Shown piece after piece: positions 15,524 to 28,031 of a DNA stretch of 64,000 nt. The notes under the pieces were generated by a model. That model searched no databases. It worked only from the letters and a program-made list of their open reading frames with translations, and was not told the DNA's origin. Position 1 is the stretch's first letter, and every line of letters starts with the position of its first letter. Made by a program: the position numbers and the translations under genes. This DNA comes from Chryseobacterium sp. JV274. GTDB lineage: Bacteria; Bacteroidota; Bacteroidia; Flavobacteriales; Weeksellaceae. The stretch spans positions 2,356,001 to 2,420,000 of the forward strand of contig NZ_LR824569.1 in NCBI RefSeq assembly GCF_903969135.1. Direction: 5' to 3'.

Positions 15524-18500
15524 TTAGTTAAGGTCTTCGAATTCTTTCTTAGAACCTACAATAACGTTCTGATACTCTTTAAGACCTGTACCTGCAGGGA
15601 TTCTGTGACCTACAATTACATTTTCTTTAAGACCGTTAAGTTCGTCTACTTTACCAGCAACAGCTGCTTCGTTAAGAACTTTAGTTGTTTCCTGGAACGA
15701 TGCTGCAGACATGAATGACTTAGTCTGAAGGGCCGCTCTTGTAATACCTTGTAATACAGGAGTTGCTGTAGCAGGAAGAGCTTCTCTTACTTCTACAAGA
15801 CTTAAATCTTCACGTTTCAACTTAGAGTTTTCATCTCTTAATTCTCTTGCAGTAATCATCTGACCTGGCATGAATTCTTTAGAATCACCAGCTTCTACTA
15901 CTACTTTAAGACCGAATACTCTGTTGTTTTCTTCCAAGAAATCATACTTGTGCTCAAGAGCTCCTTCAAGGAATTGAGTATCACCTCCATCTACGATAGA
16001 TACTTTCGTCATCATCTGTCTTACGATAATTTCGAAGTGCTTGTCGTCGATTTTTACCCCCTGTAGACGGTAAACTTCCTGGATCTCATTTACTAAGTAT
16101 TCCTGAACTGCTGTTGGGCCTTTAATTCTTAAGATATCTTCCGGTGTGATAGAACCGTCAGAAAGCGGAGAACCTGCTCTTACGAAGTCATTCTCCTGAA
16201 CAAGAATCTGGTTGGAAAGTTTTACCAGGTAAATTTTTCTTTCTCCAGTTTTAGCTTCAACAATAAGTTCACGGTTACCTCTCTTAATTTTTCCGTAAGA
16301 AACTACCCCGTCGATTTCAGTAACAACCGCTGGATTTGAAGGGTTTCTAGCTTCGAATAATTCTGTAACTCTCGGAAGACCTCCGGTGATATCCCCTGCT
16401 TTTGCAGATTTTCTTGGGATTTTGATTAAGACTTTACCAGCCTTAATTTTTTCACCATCGTTTACCATTAAGTGGGCTCCTACCGGTAAGTTGTAAGCTT
16501 TCTGCTCAATACCTTTAGAGTCTACCACCTTCAAGGTAGGTACGGCTTTCTTATTTCTAGATTCAGAGATTACTTTCTCTTCGAATCCTGTTTGTTCGTC
16601 AATTTCAAGTTGGAATGAAATACCCTGGATGATATCCTCGTATTCTACCTTACCTGAAGTTTCAGCAATAATTACTGCGTTATATGGATCCCATCTACAG
16701 ATTGTATCCCCTTTCTTCACTTTATCACCTGGTTTTACAGCTAATATAGATCCGTAAGGTACGTTAGCTACCATTAATGGAGTTCTAAGCTCATTATCAG
16801 CAACTAATCTGAATTCTGTTGAACGGGAAACTACAACCTCAGCTGTATTACCGTTTTCATCTTCAGAAGTAATAGTTCTTACTTCATCCATTTCAACGAT
16901 ACCATCTCTTCTTGCAACGATAGATGGGTTTTCTGATACGTTTCCTGCAGTACCCCCTTGGTGGAAGGTTCTCAACGTAAGCTGAGTACCTGGTTCCCCA
17001 ATTGACTGTGCTGCAATTACACCTACCGCTTCACCCATGTGGATCACTTTACCTGTTGCTAAGTTTCTACCGTAACATTTAGCACAGATACCTTTCTTAG
17101 CTTCACAAGTTAATGGTGAACGAACCTCAACTGATTCTAATCCAGCTTCTTCGATTCTTTTCGCCAATGCTTCAATGATCACCTGATCTGCGCTTGCAAT
17201 AAGCTCGTCAGTTTCAGGATCGTAAATATTATGTAGCGATACTCTACCTAAGATTCTTTCAGAGATTCTTTCAACGATCTCGTCATTTTTCTTAAGTGCG
17301 GTAACTTCTGTACCTCTTAGAGTTCCACAGTCGTCTTCTGTAACGATAACGTCCTGTGCAACGTCTACCAATCTTCTCGTTAAGTAACCAGCATCGGCTG
17401 TCTTAAGAGCAGTATCCGCAAGACCCTTACGAGCACCGTGGGTAGAGATAAAGTACTCTAGAATCGAAAGACCTTCCTTAAAGTTGGCAAGGATCGGGTT
17501 TTCGATGATCTCCGCTCCCGTAGAACCGGCTTTTTGCGGTTTAGCCATCAAACCTCTCATCCCTGATAACTGACGGATCTGTTCTTTAGAACCCCTCGCT
17601 CCAGAGTCAAGCATCATATATACAGAGTTGAAACCACCTTGGTCAGTTTTCATTCTGCTCATGATCATTTCAGTTAATCCGGCGTTGGTATTTGTCCAAA
17701 CGTCGATTACCTGGTTATAACGTTCTGTATCGGTAATTAGACCCATGTTATAGTTAGCTCTAATTTCGTCTACAGTTTCAATTGAAGAAGCAATCATCTG
17801 CTTTTTCTCAACAGGAACTACAATATCCCCAAGTGAGAATGAAAGACCTCCTTTAAATGCATTTGAATACCCTAAGTCTTTCATTGCATCAAGGAACTTC
17901 ACAGTTGTAGGGAAATCTGTATCAGCAAGGATCTTACCGATAACGTTTCTCAATGATTTCTTAGTAAGAAGTTCATTGATATATCCTGACTGCTTAGGTA
18001 CAATCTGGTTGAATAAAATTCTACCAACAGAAGTTTCGATCAATCTTGTTACTATTACTCCATCTTCTTTAACAGGTAGTCTACATCTTACCTTAGCATT
18101 TAAAGAAACTCTACCTTCAGCATAAGCAATTTCTGCTTCCTCAGGAGAATAGAATGCAAGACCTTCACCTTTTACTTTCATATCTTCTGTAGAGCTCAAT
18201 TCTTTAGTCATGAAATAAAGACCAAGAACCATGTCCTGAGAAGGTACTGTAATTGGAGAACCGTTTGCAGGGTTCAAAATGTTTTGAGAACCTAGCATCA
18301 ATAGCTGAGCTTCAAGGATTGCCTCTGGTCCTAACGGTAAGTGTACCGCCATCTGGTCACCATCGAAATCGGCGTTGAATGCTGTTGTTACCAACGGGTG
18401 TAGCTGGATTGCCTTACCTTCGATCATCTTAGGTTGGAAAGCCTGAATACCCAGTCTGTGAAGCGTAGGTGCTCTGTTCAATAGAACAGGGTGACCTTTC

Positions 18501-19789
18501 ATCACGTTTTCAAGGATATCATAAACTACGGGTTCTTTTCTATCAATAATTCTCTTTGCAGATTTTACAGTTTTTACAATTCCTCTTTCAATTAGTTTTC
18601 TAATGATAAACGGTTTGTAAAGTTCAGCTGCCATATCTTTAGGAATACCACATTCGTGAAGCTGCAAGTTTGGACCTACAACAATTACCGAACGCGCTGA
18701 GTAGTCTACCCTTTTCCCTAGTAAGTTCTGACGGAAACGACCTTGCTTACCTTTCAATGAATCAGAAAGTGATTTCAATGGTCTGTTTGATTCAGATTTT
18801 ACTGCAGAAGATTTTCTTGTGTTATCGAATAATGAATCTACTGATTCCTGAAGCATACGCTTCTCGTTTCTCAAGATTACTTCAGGAGCTTTGATCTCCA
18901 ATAATCTCTTCAAACGGTTATTTCTGATAATTACTCTTCTATAAAGGTCATTCAAGTCAGAAGTTGCGAAACGTCCCCCATCCAATGGAACTAATGGTCT
19001 TAATTCTGGTGGGATAACAGGAAGTACACGCATGATCATCCACTCTGGTCTGTTGATCATTCTTGTATTAGCACCTCTCAATGCTTCTACAACGTTCAAT
19101 CTTTTAAGAGCTTCTGTTCTTCTTTGTTTTGAACCTTCGTTGTGAGCTTTATGTCTCAAGTCGAAAGACAATGCATCAAGATCGATTCTTTTTAATAGAT
19201 CTTCCACAGCTTCAGCACCCATTCTGGCGATGAATTTGTTTGGATCAGAATCATCAAGATACTGGTTTTCTACAGGAAGAGTTTCCATGATATCAAGGTA
19301 TTCTTCTTCTGTAAGGAATTCCATATTTTCAAAATCAGAACCATCTAATTTTTTAGCAATACCCTGCTGAATCACTACATATCTTTCGTAGTAGATGATC
19401 ATATCTAATTTCTTAGAAGGGATTCCTAAAAGGTATCCGATTTTGTTTGGCAATGAACGGAAGTACCAGATATGAGCAATAGGAACAACCAAACCGATAT
19501 GACCGATTCTTTCTCTTCTTACTTTTTTCTCAGTAACTTCAACACCACAACGGTCACAAACGATCCCTTTGTAACGAATTCTCTTGTATTTACCACAAGC
19601 ACATTCGTAATCTTTTACAGGACCAAAGATTTTCTCACAGAATAATCCGTCTCTTTCAGGTTTGTGAGTTCTGTAGTTAATAGTTTCCGGTTTTAAAACC
19701 TCCCCTCTTGAGTCTTGTAAAATAGACTCCGGTGAAGCTAAACCGATGGTTATTTTATTAAATCTACTTGTTTTATTTTTATTTGACAT
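15524..19789 (-). CDS. rpoC: DNA-directed RNA polymerase subunit beta'
   Basis: The 1421-residue beta' subunit, forming the catalytic clamp half of RNA polymerase. The N-terminal zinc cluster is C63, C65, C78, C81 (ECACGKY, CDRCG). The active-site magnesium aspartates D474, D476 and D478 lie in [15 protein letters not shown]. The trigger-loop/bridge region is around [21 protein letters not shown] second zinc site is at [17 protein letters not shown]. Length fits Bacteroidota. It follows rpoB by 83 bases, in the same transcription unit, and is followed by DUF3467. Confidence 0.99.
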   Translation of the reverse strand: MSNKNKTSRFNKITIGLASPESILQDSRGEVLKPETINYRTHKPERDGLFCEKIFGPVKDYECACGKYKRIRYKGIVCDRCGVEVTEKKVRRERIGHIGLVVPIAHIWYFRSLPNKIGYLLGIPSKKLDMIIYYERYVVIQQGIAKKLDGSDFENMEFLTEEEYLDIMETLPVENQYLDDSDPNKFIARMGAEAVEDLLKRIDLDALSFDLRHKAHNEGSKQRRTEALKRLNVVEALRGANTRMINRPEWMIMRVLPVIPPELRPLVPLDGGRFATSDLNDLYRRVIIRNNRLKRLLEIKAPEVILRNEKRMLQESVDSLFDNTRKSSAVKSESNRPLKSLSDSLKGKQGRFRQNLLGKRVDYSARSVIVVGPNLQLHECGIPKDMAAELYKPFIIRKLIERGIVKTVKSAKRIIDRKEPVVYDILENVMKGHPVLLNRAPTLHRLGIQAFQPKMIEGKAIQLHPLVTTAFNADFDGDQMAVHLPLGPEAILEAQLLMLGSQNILNPANGSPITVPSQDMVLGLYFMTKELSSTEDMKVKGEGLAFYSPEEAEIAYAEGRVSLNAKVRCRLPVKEDGVIVTRLIETSVGRILFNQIVPKQSGYINELLTKKSLRNVIGKILADTDFPTTVKFLDAMKDLGYSNAFKGGLSFSLGDIVVPVEKKQMIASSIETVDEIRANYNMGLITDTERYNQVIDVWTNTNAGLTEMIMSRMKTDQGGFNSVYMMLDSGARGSKEQIRQLSGMRGLMAKPQKAGSTGAEIIENPILANFKEGLSILEYFISTHGARKGLADTALKTADAGYLTRRLVDVAQDVIVTEDDCGTLRGTEVTALKKNDEIVERISERILGRVSLHNIYDPETDELIASADQVIIEALAKRIEEAGLESVEVRSPLTCEAKKGICAKCYGRNLATGKVIHMGEAVGVIAAQSIGEPGTQLTLRTFHQGGTAGNVSENPSIVARRDGIVEMDEVRTITSEDENGNTAEVVVSRSTEFRLVADNELRTPLMVANVPYGSILAVKPGDKVKKGDTICRWDPYNAVIIAETSGKVEYEDIIQGISFQLEIDEQTGFEEKVISESRNKKAVPTLKVVDSKGIEQKAYNLPVGAHLMVNDGEKIKAGKVLIKIPRKSAKAGDITGGLPRVTELFEARNPSNPAVVTEIDGVVSYGKIKRGNRELIVEAKTGERKIYLVKLSNQILVQENDFVRAGSPLSDGSITPEDILRIKGPTAVQEYLVNEIQEVYRLQGVKIDDKHFEIIVRQMMTKVSIVDGGDTQFLEGALEHKYDFLEENNRVFGLKVVVEAGDSKEFMPGQMITARELRDENSKLKREDLSLVEVREALPATATPVLQGITRAALQTKSFMSAASFQETTKVLNEAAVAGKVDELNGLKENVIVGHRIPAGTGLKEYQNVIVGSKKEFEDLN

Positions 19790-19872
19790 TTTTTAGATTT
19801 TAGATTTTGGATTATAAATTTTGGATTATAGAATTCTGAACGGGTTCAAAATTCAATAGGCAAAATTTAAAA

Positions 19873-22800
19873 TTATTCCTCAAGTCTTACATCAAGTCCA
19901 AGTCCTTGTAACTCGTGAAGTAATACATTGAATGATTCCGGAATACCTGGTTCAGGCATAGATTCACCTTTTGCAATTGCTTCATAAGTTTTTGCTCTAC
20001 CAATCACGTCATCCGACTTCACAGTCAAGATTTCTCTCAAGATATTGGATGCACCGAATGCTTCAAGTGCCCAAACCTCCATCTCTCCGAATCTCTGACC
20101 ACCGAACTGAGCTTTACCTCCTAACGGCTGCTGAGTAATCAATGAGTAAGGTCCAATAGAACGTGCGTGCATCTTATCATCAACCATGTGTCCTAGTTTC
20201 AACATGTAAATGATACCTACTGTCGCAGCCTGAGTAAATCTTTCTCCGGTACCACCATCATAAAGGTGAGTGTGACCGAATGTAGGAAGACCTGCTTTCT
20301 CTGTATATTCAGTAATCTGATCAAGAGTTGCTCCGTCAAAGATTGGTGTAGCGAACTTCATTCCCAGCTTCTGACCAGCCCATCCAAGAACTGTTTCATA
20401 GATCTGACCGATGTTCATACGAGAAGGTACCCCTAGTGGATTCAATACGATATCTACTGGTGTTCCATCCTCTAAGAACGGCATGTCTTCTTCACGAACG
20501 ATTCTTGAAACGATACCTTTGTTACCGTGACGTCCCGCCATCTTATCTCCTACATTCAGTTTACGTTTCTTAGCGATGTAAACTTTAGCCAACTTCATGA
20601 TTCCTGCTGGAAGCTCATCTCCGATTGAAATTGCAAATTTCTCACGGTTTTTAACTCCTTGAATGTCGTTATATTTGATTTTGTAATTGTGAATTAATTG
20701 TTTGATCAATTCATTCTTGTCAGCGTCTACTGTCCAGTCTGCACCACTAACGTTTACATAATCTTCAACTGAAGTTAATAACTTGTGAGTAAATTTCACA
20801 CCTTTACCGATGATTTCTTCGTCAAGGTCATTTTGTACCCCTTGAGAAGTTTTACCGCTTACCAGTGTATTTAATTTTTCAATTAAAGTATTTCTCAACT
20901 CATCAAATTTAGCCTTGTAAGTGTTTTCAATTTCTTCAAGTCTAAGTTTTTCTTCAGTTCTTTTCTTTTTGTCTTTAATGTTTCTAGAGAACAACTTCTT
21001 GTTGATAACAACTCCTCTTAATGAAGAGTCAGCTTTTAATGATGCATCTTTTACATCACCAGCTTTATCACCGAAGATTGCTCTAAGAAGTTTTTCTTCA
21101 GGAGTCGGGTCAGATTCACCTTTTGGAGTAATTTTACCAATCATGATATCTCCAGGCTTCACTTCAGCACCGATTCTGATCATACCGTTCTCGTCAAGAT
21201 CTTTGGTAGCTTCTTCAGATACGTTTGGAATATCTGCTGTCAATTCTTCCATACCTAATTTGGTATCACGAACTTCAAGAGAATACTCATCTACGTGGAT
21301 TGAAGTAAACCAGTCTTCACGTACAACTTTTTCGTTGATTACAATTGCATCCTCGAAGTTGTACCCTTTCCAAGGCATGAACGCTACTACTAAGTTTCTA
21401 CCAAGAGCTAATTCTCCTTTTTCAGTAGCATAACCGTCGCAAAGTACCTGTCCTTTTTCCACTACATCACCTACTCTTACGTTTGGTCTTAGGGTAATTG
21501 TTGTACTCTGGTTGGTTTTTCTGAACTTAGTAAGTTTGTATGTTTTAGTAGCAGACTCGAATTGTACTAAATCTTCGTCTTCGCTTCTTTCATATTTAAT
21601 AACGATTCTGTCAGCATCTACGTACTCTACAGTACCTGTACCTTCAGCGTTAATTAAGATTCTTGAATCTCTTGCAACTTGCTGCTCAAGCCCTGTACCA
21701 ACGATTGGAGCCTGTGGCTTCAATAGAGGAACGGCCTGACGCATCATGTTAGATCCCATCAATGCACGGTTCGCATCATCATGCTCCAAGAAAGGAATCA
21801 ATGAAGCGGAAATACCTGAGATCTGGTTTGGTGCAACATCGATAAGGTTAACCTGAGCAGGCTCCACTACCGGATAATCACCATCCAATCTTGCAATAAT
21901 TCTGTCTGTTAAGAAGTCTCCGTTATCACTCAATTCAACGTTTGCCTGAGCAATTACTTTATCTTCTTCATCTTCTGCATTTAAATAAATAGGGTCAGCA
22001 TTAAGATCAATCTTACCACTTTCTACTTTTCTATATGGAGTTTCGATGAAACCAAGGTTGTTGATTTTCGCATAGATTCCTAGTGATGAAATCAAACCGA
22101 TGTTTGGTCCTTCCGGAGTTTCAATCGGACAAATTCTTCCGTAGTGAGTATGGTGAACGTCACGAACCTCGAAACCTGCTCTTTCTCTTGATAAACCACC
22201 AGGCCCTAGTGCAGATAATCTTCTCTTGTGAGTGATCTCTGATAGAGGGTTGGTTTGGTCCATGAACTGAGATAGCTGGTTGGTACCGAAGAATGAGTTG
22301 ATTACAGATGTTAATGTCTTAGCATTAACAAGATCAAGTGGAGTAAAGATTTCGTTATCTCTAACGTTCATTCTTTCCTTGATTGTTCTTGCAATTCTTG
22401 AAAGACCTACCCCGAACTGTCCTGCTAATTGCTCACCAACAGTTTTAATTCTTCTGTTTGATAAGTGGTCAATATCATCAACATCAGTTTTTGAGTTTAC
22501 TAACTCAATTAAGTGTCTTACAATGGCAATGATATCTTCTTTTGTAAGAACTTCAGTTGTAGTTGGAATGTTTAGGCTTAACTTTTTGTTTAGTCTGTAA
22601 CGTCCTACTTCACCTAAAGAGTATCTCTGCTCAGAGAAGAATAATTTTTCAATGATTCCTCTTGCCGTTTCCTCATCTGGTGGATCTGCATTTCTTAACT
22701 GACGATAAATATACTCTACCGCTTCTTTTTCAGAGTTAGTAGGGTCTTTTTGTAATGTATTCTGGATGATAGAGAATTCGTTACTGTTTTCTTTGTGAAT

Positions 22801-23694
22801 CAGGATTGACTTCACACCAGCATCCAGGATAAGATCTAAATGTTCTTTTTCAAGGATTGTTTCTCTATCCAAGATGATTTCGTTTCTTTCGATAGAAACT
22901 ACTTCACCTGTATCTTCGTCTACGAAATCTTCGAACCAAGTGTTCAATACTCTCGCAGCCAATGTTCTCCCTTCTACTTTTTTAAGAGCAGCTTTAGAAA
23001 CTTTCACTTCTTCCGCAAGGTCGAAGATCTGAAGGATATCTTTATCAGATTCATATCCGATAGCTCTTAATAAAGTTGTTAATGGTAATTTTTTCTTACG
23101 GTCGATATACGCGTACATTACGCTGTTGATATCCGTTGTAAATTCCATCCAAGATCCTTTGAAAGGGATAATTCTTGAATAGTAAAGTTTGGTCCCGTTC
23201 GCGTGGTAAGTCTGTCCGAAGAATACACCAGGTGAACGGTGAAGCTGCGTAACAATAACTCTCTCAGCACCGTTGATGATGAAAGAACCACTTGGCGTCA
23301 TATAAGGAACCGGACCTAAATATACGTCCTGAACCACTGTTTGGAAATCTTCGTGTTCCGGGTCAGTACAATACAGTTTAAGTCTAGCTTTTAGAGGAAC
23401 TGAATAAGTAAGTCCTCTTTCCACACACTCATCAATTGAATAACGTGGAGAATCTACCAGATAGTCTAAGAATTCTAATACGAATTGGTTTCTTGAATCC
23501 GTAATTGGGAAATTCTCTTGGAAAGTCTTGTAAAGAGCTTCTGTCTTTCTGGCTTCAGGAAGTGTATCAAGCTGGAAAAATTCTCTGAAAGACTCAATTT
23601 GGATATCCAAAAAGTCTGGAGTGATAATTTTTCCTTTCGCTGATGAGAAATTAATTCTCGGATTTCCTTGAGTTGTTGATTTTGTTTTACTCAT
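19873..23694 (-). CDS. rpoB: DNA-directed RNA polymerase subunit beta
   Basis: The 1273-residue beta subunit. The rifampicin-pocket region reads [20 protein letters not shown] followed by [13 protein letters not shown]. Other landmarks are [24 protein letters not shown] (active-centre region), and the C-terminal [13 protein letters not shown]. No known resistance substitution is apparent in the pocket, as far as can be judged by eye. Unlike in most relatives it does not directly follow rplL: about 4.4 kb of secreted-protein genes lie between them, and a promoter with a long leader is found 325 bases upstream. Confidence 0.99.
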   Translation of the reverse strand: MSKTKSTTQGNPRINFSSAKGKIITPDFLDIQIESFREFFQLDTLPEARKTEALYKTFQENFPITDSRNQFVLEFLDYLVDSPRYSIDECVERGLTYSVPLKARLKLYCTDPEHEDFQTVVQDVYLGPVPYMTPSGSFIINGAERVIVTQLHRSPGVFFGQTYHANGTKLYYSRIIPFKGSWMEFTTDINSVMYAYIDRKKKLPLTTLLRAIGYESDKDILQIFDLAEEVKVSKAALKKVEGRTLAARVLNTWFEDFVDEDTGEVVSIERNEIILDRETILEKEHLDLILDAGVKSILIHKENSNEFSIIQNTLQKDPTNSEKEAVEYIYRQLRNADPPDEETARGIIEKLFFSEQRYSLGEVGRYRLNKKLSLNIPTTTEVLTKEDIIAIVRHLIELVNSKTDVDDIDHLSNRRIKTVGEQLAGQFGVGLSRIARTIKERMNVRDNEIFTPLDLVNAKTLTSVINSFFGTNQLSQFMDQTNPLSEITHKRRLSALGPGGLSRERAGFEVRDVHHTHYGRICPIETPEGPNIGLISSLGIYAKINNLGFIETPYRKVESGKIDLNADPIYLNAEDEEDKVIAQANVELSDNGDFLTDRIIARLDGDYPVVEPAQVNLIDVAPNQISGISASLIPFLEHDDANRALMGSNMMRQAVPLLKPQAPIVGTGLEQQVARDSRILINAEGTGTVEYVDADRIVIKYERSEDEDLVQFESATKTYKLTKFRKTNQSTTITLRPNVRVGDVVEKGQVLCDGYATEKGELALGRNLVVAFMPWKGYNFEDAIVINEKVVREDWFTSIHVDEYSLEVRDTKLGMEELTADIPNVSEEATKDLDENGMIRIGAEVKPGDIMIGKITPKGESDPTPEEKLLRAIFGDKAGDVKDASLKADSSLRGVVINKKLFSRNIKDKKKRTEEKLRLEEIENTYKAKFDELRNTLIEKLNTLVSGKTSQGVQNDLDEEIIGKGVKFTHKLLTSVEDYVNVSGADWTVDADKNELIKQLIHNYKIKYNDIQGVKNREKFAISIGDELPAGIMKLAKVYIAKKRKLNVGDKMAGRHGNKGIVSRIVREEDMPFLEDGTPVDIVLNPLGVPSRMNIGQIYETVLGWAGQKLGMKFATPIFDGATLDQITEYTEKAGLPTFGHTHLYDGGTGERFTQAATVGIIYMLKLGHMVDDKMHARSIGPYSLITQQPLGGKAQFGGQRFGEMEVWALEAFGASNILREILTVKSDDVIGRAKTYEAIAKGESMPEPGIPESFNVLLHELQGLGLDVRLEE

Positions 23695-24017
23695 AAAACT
23701 TTTAAGAAAGGGTTAAAAAATATTTTGATTCATTAAAAAATATCAGAAAAGAACAAGAAACAAGGTAAAAGTAAAAGGTAAAAGTGTTTTTGGCGCTCAC
23801 AGAAGACCTTAGGACTCTTTTAACAATGCACTTGGCTCTTTCTAACTGCAACACTGGTATATCTTTTCACAGTGTAATGCAAAATATTTTTATTACTTTT
23901 GAGGCAGCATTACCGCAATATCTATATATACGAAATCCCTCTCACGTTTTCACAATGAAAGAGCTAATTTTCAGTATTTTATAAATTTACAAACAATTTT
24001 TCGCGCCAAAAGAGGGG
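23695..24017 (-). promoter_or_regulatory. Long gene-free leader upstream of rpoB
   Basis: There are about 320 bases between the likely rpoB promoter and its start codon. No plausible coding ORF is seen on either strand. The sequence near the start is purine-rich on the plus strand (AAGGTAAAAGTAAAAGGTAAAAGTG at about 23763-23787). It may be an untranslated leader with regulatory structure; nothing recognisable as a known leader or riboswitch was found. Confidence 0.4.
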
Positions 24018-24048
24018 CAAAGATACAAAAACTTATCCACAATAACAA
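24018..24048 (-). promoter_or_regulatory. Probable promoter of rpoBC
   Basis: On the minus strand TTG (24048-24046) is followed after 20 bases by TATCTTTG (24025-24018), fitting the Bacteroidetes TTG-N19/20-TAnnTTTG pattern. It is placed just after the terminator of the upstream T9SS gene, so rpoBC can be transcribed on its own. Confidence 0.65.
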
Positions 24049-24083
24049 ATAAATCATCTCATTTTGAGACTCTTAAAAAACAA

Positions 24084-24113
24084 GAGAGGCTGCTCAAATA
24101 TGAGCAACCCCTC
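24084..24113 (-). terminator. Terminator of the large T9SS protein gene
   Basis: TGCTCA (24091-24096) pairs with TGAGCA (24101-24106), and the stem extends through GAGAGG / CCcCTC. On the minus strand it is followed by TTTTTT. It lies 24 bases past the stop at 24137. Confidence 0.8.
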
Positions 24114-24136
24114 CACAACACAAGCTAATCTTATGA

Positions 24137-26734
24137 CTATTTCACAATAACCTTATAAGATTTTATTTTTGATTTGGTTTCTATCTTAATGATATAAACT
24201 CCTGTAGGAAGTGAAGATGTATCAATACCAGTATTGGCATTAAACTTATCTGTCTTAATTACCTGTCCCTGTGCTGAGAACAGTGTATACACTCCTTCTT
24301 CTGCAGAGGTAATTCTAAGATTTTCTCCAGCTTTTACAGGGTTTGGATATACTTTCACATCATTCGCAGCATCAGTAATTTCCGCGTCTGTGATTTTTGC
24401 AGCAGTTTTGGAAGCGGTTTTCAACAATGAAGCATAAGGTGAAAGCGGAGAATCAGGAGAACCTCTTTTCACCAGATCAGTATCTACAACAGCCTGAATA
24501 CCGTCTTTATCTTTATCATTAATTGTAGAGATAAATCCACCTCCTAATGTATCCAGATTACCTTTTCCGATCTGATAAAGATCAGGATCTGAGCCATTGG
24601 AAGTAATATCCAGGAAGTCAGGCTTATCATCTCCATCTGTGTTTTTAACTGCATATTTTAATACTCCTGAGTCAGGTGACGTTTCCAGAATATCTGCGAT
24701 ACCGTTTTTACCTACAGGAACATTAGTATCAATAACTCCGTTGTGATCTGCATCAATTTGATTGATTACTGATGTTGGAATTCCTGATTCAAATAAATCT
24801 AAGATACCATCGTTATCAGAATCCAGGTCCAGATAATTCGGAACTGAATCTCCCAATACCGGCGTTAACAGAATATCTCCTTCATTATCATCATCCTGGA
24901 ATTTTCCATTTTTATCAAAATCTTCCACAGCATCAAGAATACCGTCGTTATCTGAATCCAGATCACAAGCATCCACAATACCATCTCCGTCTGTATCCAA
25001 TACAGGAGATTTATCATTTACGGCTGTACATCCTTCTGCACAGTCAGGAATTCCGTTTCCGTTGTTATCTATATTATCATCTCCTCCCTGACATTGATCA
25101 AAACAGTTTGGAACACCATCGTTATCATCATCTCTGCTCGCAAAAGCGTTATAGATATAATAGTTCTGAGGAATACGAACCGCTGTTCCGCTGTTGAATG
25201 TAATTTTAATGCGGTTAAAAGGCTTTGTAGCTTTTCCTCCAACATAGAATTTATTTGAATTCGTTGTGAAGAAGTTTCCACTTATAAGACTTCCTGAGCT
25301 TGTAAAGGTATCTGTCAAGGTATTTCCGTTGTATAATGTCACGGTGATATTTTCCAGAACACTTACTCCAAGAAGATTTCCTGCTTTTTCTACGGTAAAC
25401 CCAGCCATTGTATTGACAGGAAGCACAGTATTACTGCTCACCGTTGCAAATGCTGAAAAAATACTAAGAAAGGATGCCGCCGGAACAGTAGCCGTTGCAT
25501 AATTAGACGGATTATTATCCACAATAGCTCCCGGATTGGTCATCTTCGCTAAAATAAGACCAAGGAATCCAGGACCTGATGTCCATGTAGTTCCGTTTAC
25601 CAAATTTCCGGGAACAGCAGAACCACTTGTCTGAATTTTATCGTCACATTCACAAGCAACAGGCTCTTCAAAAGCATAGTATACTTTTAAAGCTCCTAAA
25701 TTAAATCCTACGGTCTGGGTAATTTTTAATCGTACTTCATTGAAAGGCTTAGTAGTCGTTAATGTAACTTTTTGCTTTCCTGAACCAAATCCTAATACTT
25801 TAATATTAATCAGACCTCCTCCGTCAGACAGTTGTTTTGAATCCTGAAGCTGGCCGTAAAGATAAGTTTCTATTGTAATATTCTTTAAAAACTCAGCACT
25901 TAACAGTTTCCCCTGATCATCCGGTTCTATAACAAAACCTGTTCTGTTACCTGCAGGATACACCTGATTTTTATCTAGAACTCCAACTGAATAAGATCCC
26001 AGCAATCCGATCGGAAGAACTATTGATCCATAAGAGTTTTTATTTCCATCTCCAATTCTTTCTTTATTCTGAACATAGGAAAGCGGAGCCAAGAAACTGC
26101 TGCTTCCGGATACATTTCCGTCAACACCGCTTCCTGCAATAATATCATCACAAATACCATTATTATCTGTAGGTACTTTTGCCGGATCAAATGCAAATGC
26201 ATAATACACATTCATAGCACTGAATACAGAAAGAACATTGGTTTGGTACAATCTTACTTCATCAAATTCTTTTGAAGTTTTAAAGTGCAGGAATATCCTG
26301 TTCTTACTTCCTCCGAATGCAGGAACAGATAAAAGAGTGCTGCTGGTAGTAGTTTCCTGAAGAACCCCATTTTTATAAGTACTGATCCGCAAAGAACTCA
26401 AAAGATCTATGGTAATAAAACTCGTCCCTAGATCTACATTGAATCCAGTAATATATCCCGCAGGATAGGTTGTATTTTTATTCTTTACAGAGATTCCGTT
26501 TCCACTTAACAGGGAGGCAAAGTTTCCCATGCTTACGCTGTTATCAAGACTTGCATCTACCACCGGATTCATGCTTCCGTTATAACATGCTAGACAGATC
26601 CCTGAATTGTTGACAGGTTTTGCCTCCACTCCCATCCCACGGATCGGTTCATAGCCCTGCTGCGCAAATACTACTGCTGACATCATCAATGTCATAAGCA
26701 TCGCAGCTAACTTTTCGAATAATTTTCTGGTCAT
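24137..26734 (-). CDS. Large T9SS-secreted protein with three repeat domains and calcium-binding repeats
   Basis: An 865-residue surface protein. It has a signal peptide at 1-25 (LMMSAVVFAQ). Three related beta-rich domains follow, of about 160-180 residues each (about 38-200, 200-370, 370-530); each begins near a GIC/CD-type cysteine motif and contains YPAGxxTGFxV or VNTMAGFTV and an F-N-x-V/I-R-L/I strand. Next is a thrombospondin type 3-like calcium-binding region (DDNDGVPNCFDQC, DTDGDGIVDACDLDSDNDGILD) at about 535-740. The C-terminal T9SS type A sorting domain is at about 790-865 (VKVYPNPVKAGENL, LPTGVYIIKIE, SYKVIVK). It is likely exposed on the cell surface as an adhesin or matrix protein. 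It sits, unusually, between rplL and rpoB. Confidence 0.88.
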   Translation of the reverse strand: MTRKLFEKLAAMLMTLMMSAVVFAQQGYEPIRGMGVEAKPVNNSGICLACYNGSMNPVVDASLDNSVSMGNFASLLSGNGISVKNKNTTYPAGYITGFNVDLGTSFITIDLLSSLRISTYKNGVLQETTTSSTLLSVPAFGGSKNRIFLHFKTSKEFDEVRLYQTNVLSVFSAMNVYYAFAFDPAKVPTDNNGICDDIIAGSGVDGNVSGSSSFLAPLSYVQNKERIGDGNKNSYGSIVLPIGLLGSYSVGVLDKNQVYPAGNRTGFVIEPDDQGKLLSAEFLKNITIETYLYGQLQDSKQLSDGGGLINIKVLGFGSGKQKVTLTTTKPFNEVRLKITQTVGFNLGALKVYYAFEEPVACECDDKIQTSGSAVPGNLVNGTTWTSGPGFLGLILAKMTNPGAIVDNNPSNYATATVPAASFLSIFSAFATVSSNTVLPVNTMAGFTVEKAGNLLGVSVLENITVTLYNGNTLTDTFTSSGSLISGNFFTTNSNKFYVGGKATKPFNRIKITFNSGTAVRIPQNYYIYNAFASRDDDNDGVPNCFDQCQGGDDNIDNNGNGIPDCAEGCTAVNDKSPVLDTDGDGIVDACDLDSDNDGILDAVEDFDKNGKFQDDDNEGDILLTPVLGDSVPNYLDLDSDNDGILDLFESGIPTSVINQIDADHNGVIDTNVPVGKNGIADILETSPDSGVLKYAVKNTDGDDKPDFLDITSNGSDPDLYQIGKGNLDTLGGGFISTINDKDKDGIQAVVDTDLVKRGSPDSPLSPYASLLKTASKTAAKITDAEITDAANDVKVYPNPVKAGENLRITSAEEGVYTLFSAQGQVIKTDKFNANTGIDTSSLPTGVYIIKIETKSKIKSYKVIVK

Positions 26735-26764
26735 TTTTTATTTTTTAAGGTTTGTGTTTATTTT

Positions 26765-27901
26765 TTAATTATAAAGCGCTTTCCAGGTAGATCCATTACA
26801 GCCTTCATGCGCTTTAATGGTTGTATTATATCGGATTGCGCCTTCTTCAGCAGCCGTACATGATGCACCCCCACCGGAAGCAATTCCCTTCATCTGAACA
26901 GCAGCTCCTGTAGATGTAGCCGCAGTAGGAATCATATTGATTCCCAATATTGTGTCTGTTCCGTTGCTTTTATTAAAGAAAACATGTTGTTTGTTGGCAT
27001 AAACCATCTGTCCTGCAGTGGCCTGACCCGAAAATCCTATTGCAAAAGCTTCTGTACCGCTTGCCGTATTTGCCGAACCAACAGCTACATTGTTTGTTGA
27101 TGTTGTATTTCCGCTTCCGATAGCAATTCCTCCGCTGTTTATATGATTGTTCCCAATAGTGAGTCCTGTGAGTCCTGTTACGGTATTCAGGTTTCCAAAT
27201 ACTAAATTATTAGCCCCTGTAGCGCTATTACTATTTCCTATTACTTTAGCACCATTATTCGCTGTATTTCCCAATCCAATAGCTACCGCAAGAAAATTAC
27301 CCTGCGCAGAGACAGAGTTGTCTTTTCCCAATGCAATATTTGAAGAGGTACTGTTGGTAAGAATATTATTAGATCCCCAAGTAAATGAAGCGTAAGGACC
27401 TGTTGCAGAATTGGAATTTCCCCCTTGCAGAGTTCCATTAGTATCTAATATTCCTTTTACGTTTTTCTGAGTAGCCAAGACCAAATTCTGACCGTCATTT
27501 GTACCTAAATAATTCCCACTGCCTATATCTGCTCCTAAAGCTGCCGTTGTTGCTGTTGTGCCGGCATTTCCTACTGTACGCCAGTTCCCACTTATGCTTC
27601 CCCATTTGATTCCATCAAAATAATAATACCCTGGTGAAACAACATCAACGGTCTGTCCGGAAGGTGCAGCTTCAACTGAGGTAACATATACTATGGCTCC
27701 TGTTTGGGCTATTGTATAGTTTTTAGCTTTTAATTGTACACCTGTAAGCCTTGGCGCAATAACGCCATCAAGTTTACCGGGATTGGAAGGTGATCCTACT
27801 ATATCAAAGGTTGCCTGAGCCTGTCCTGTATTAATCCCAACCTGTGCTAATACTGGTAAACCAACTGATAAAAGAGCGATGGTAAATAATCTGTTTTTCA
27901 T
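26765..27901 (-). CDS. Exported protein with VGINT N-terminus and YadA-head-like repeats
   Basis: A 378-residue exported protein. It has a signal peptide (MKNRLFTIALLSVGLPVLAQ), then VGINTGQAQATFDIVG, the N-terminal motif of many Flavobacteriia fibre-like proteins. From about 170 to 320 come degenerate 13-16-residue repeats such as NSNSATGANNLVFGNLNTVTG and GIAIGSGNTTSTNNVAVGSANTASG, typical of the left-handed beta-roll of trimeric adhesin heads (Hep_Hag/YadA). The C-terminus (GAIRYNTTIKAHEGCNGSTWKALYN) matches the end of such proteins. Start 27901 was chosen at the signal peptide; the longer frame reaches 28015 without support. It is 30 bases upstream of the T9SS gene. Confidence 0.82.
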   Translation of the reverse strand: MKNRLFTIALLSVGLPVLAQVGINTGQAQATFDIVGSPSNPGKLDGVIAPRLTGVQLKAKNYTIAQTGAIVYVTSVEAAPSGQTVDVVSPGYYYFDGIKWGSISGNWRTVGNAGTTATTAALGADIGSGNYLGTNDGQNLVLATQKNVKGILDTNGTLQGGNSNSATGPYASFTWGSNNILTNSTSSNIALGKDNSVSAQGNFLAVAIGLGNTANNGAKVIGNSNSATGANNLVFGNLNTVTGLTGLTIGNNHINSGGIAIGSGNTTSTNNVAVGSANTASGTEAFAIGFSGQATAGQMVYANKQHVFFNKSNGTDTILGINMIPTAATSTGAAVQMKGIASGGGASCTAAEEGAIRYNTTIKAHEGCNGSTWKALYN

Positions 27902-28031
27902 GTCTAATGATATTTGCTGTTTTTTATGTATATGTGTTTTTTTGAAAGGGCAATTCTCGAGCATTCTCATTCGAATAATAAATGAAATAACAGATCGTAC
28001 TGTAAGAAGGCGCATAAAATTGTTAGAAATA

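Noticed and set aside
20921..21433. 170-codon plus-strand ORF within rpoB
   Set aside because: Serine-rich shadow of the rpoB reading frame; no independent support.
24772..25197. His/Tyr-rich 141-codon plus-strand ORF opposite the T9SS protein
   Set aside because: Its odd composition comes from the antisense of the repeated Asp/Gly calcium-binding codons.
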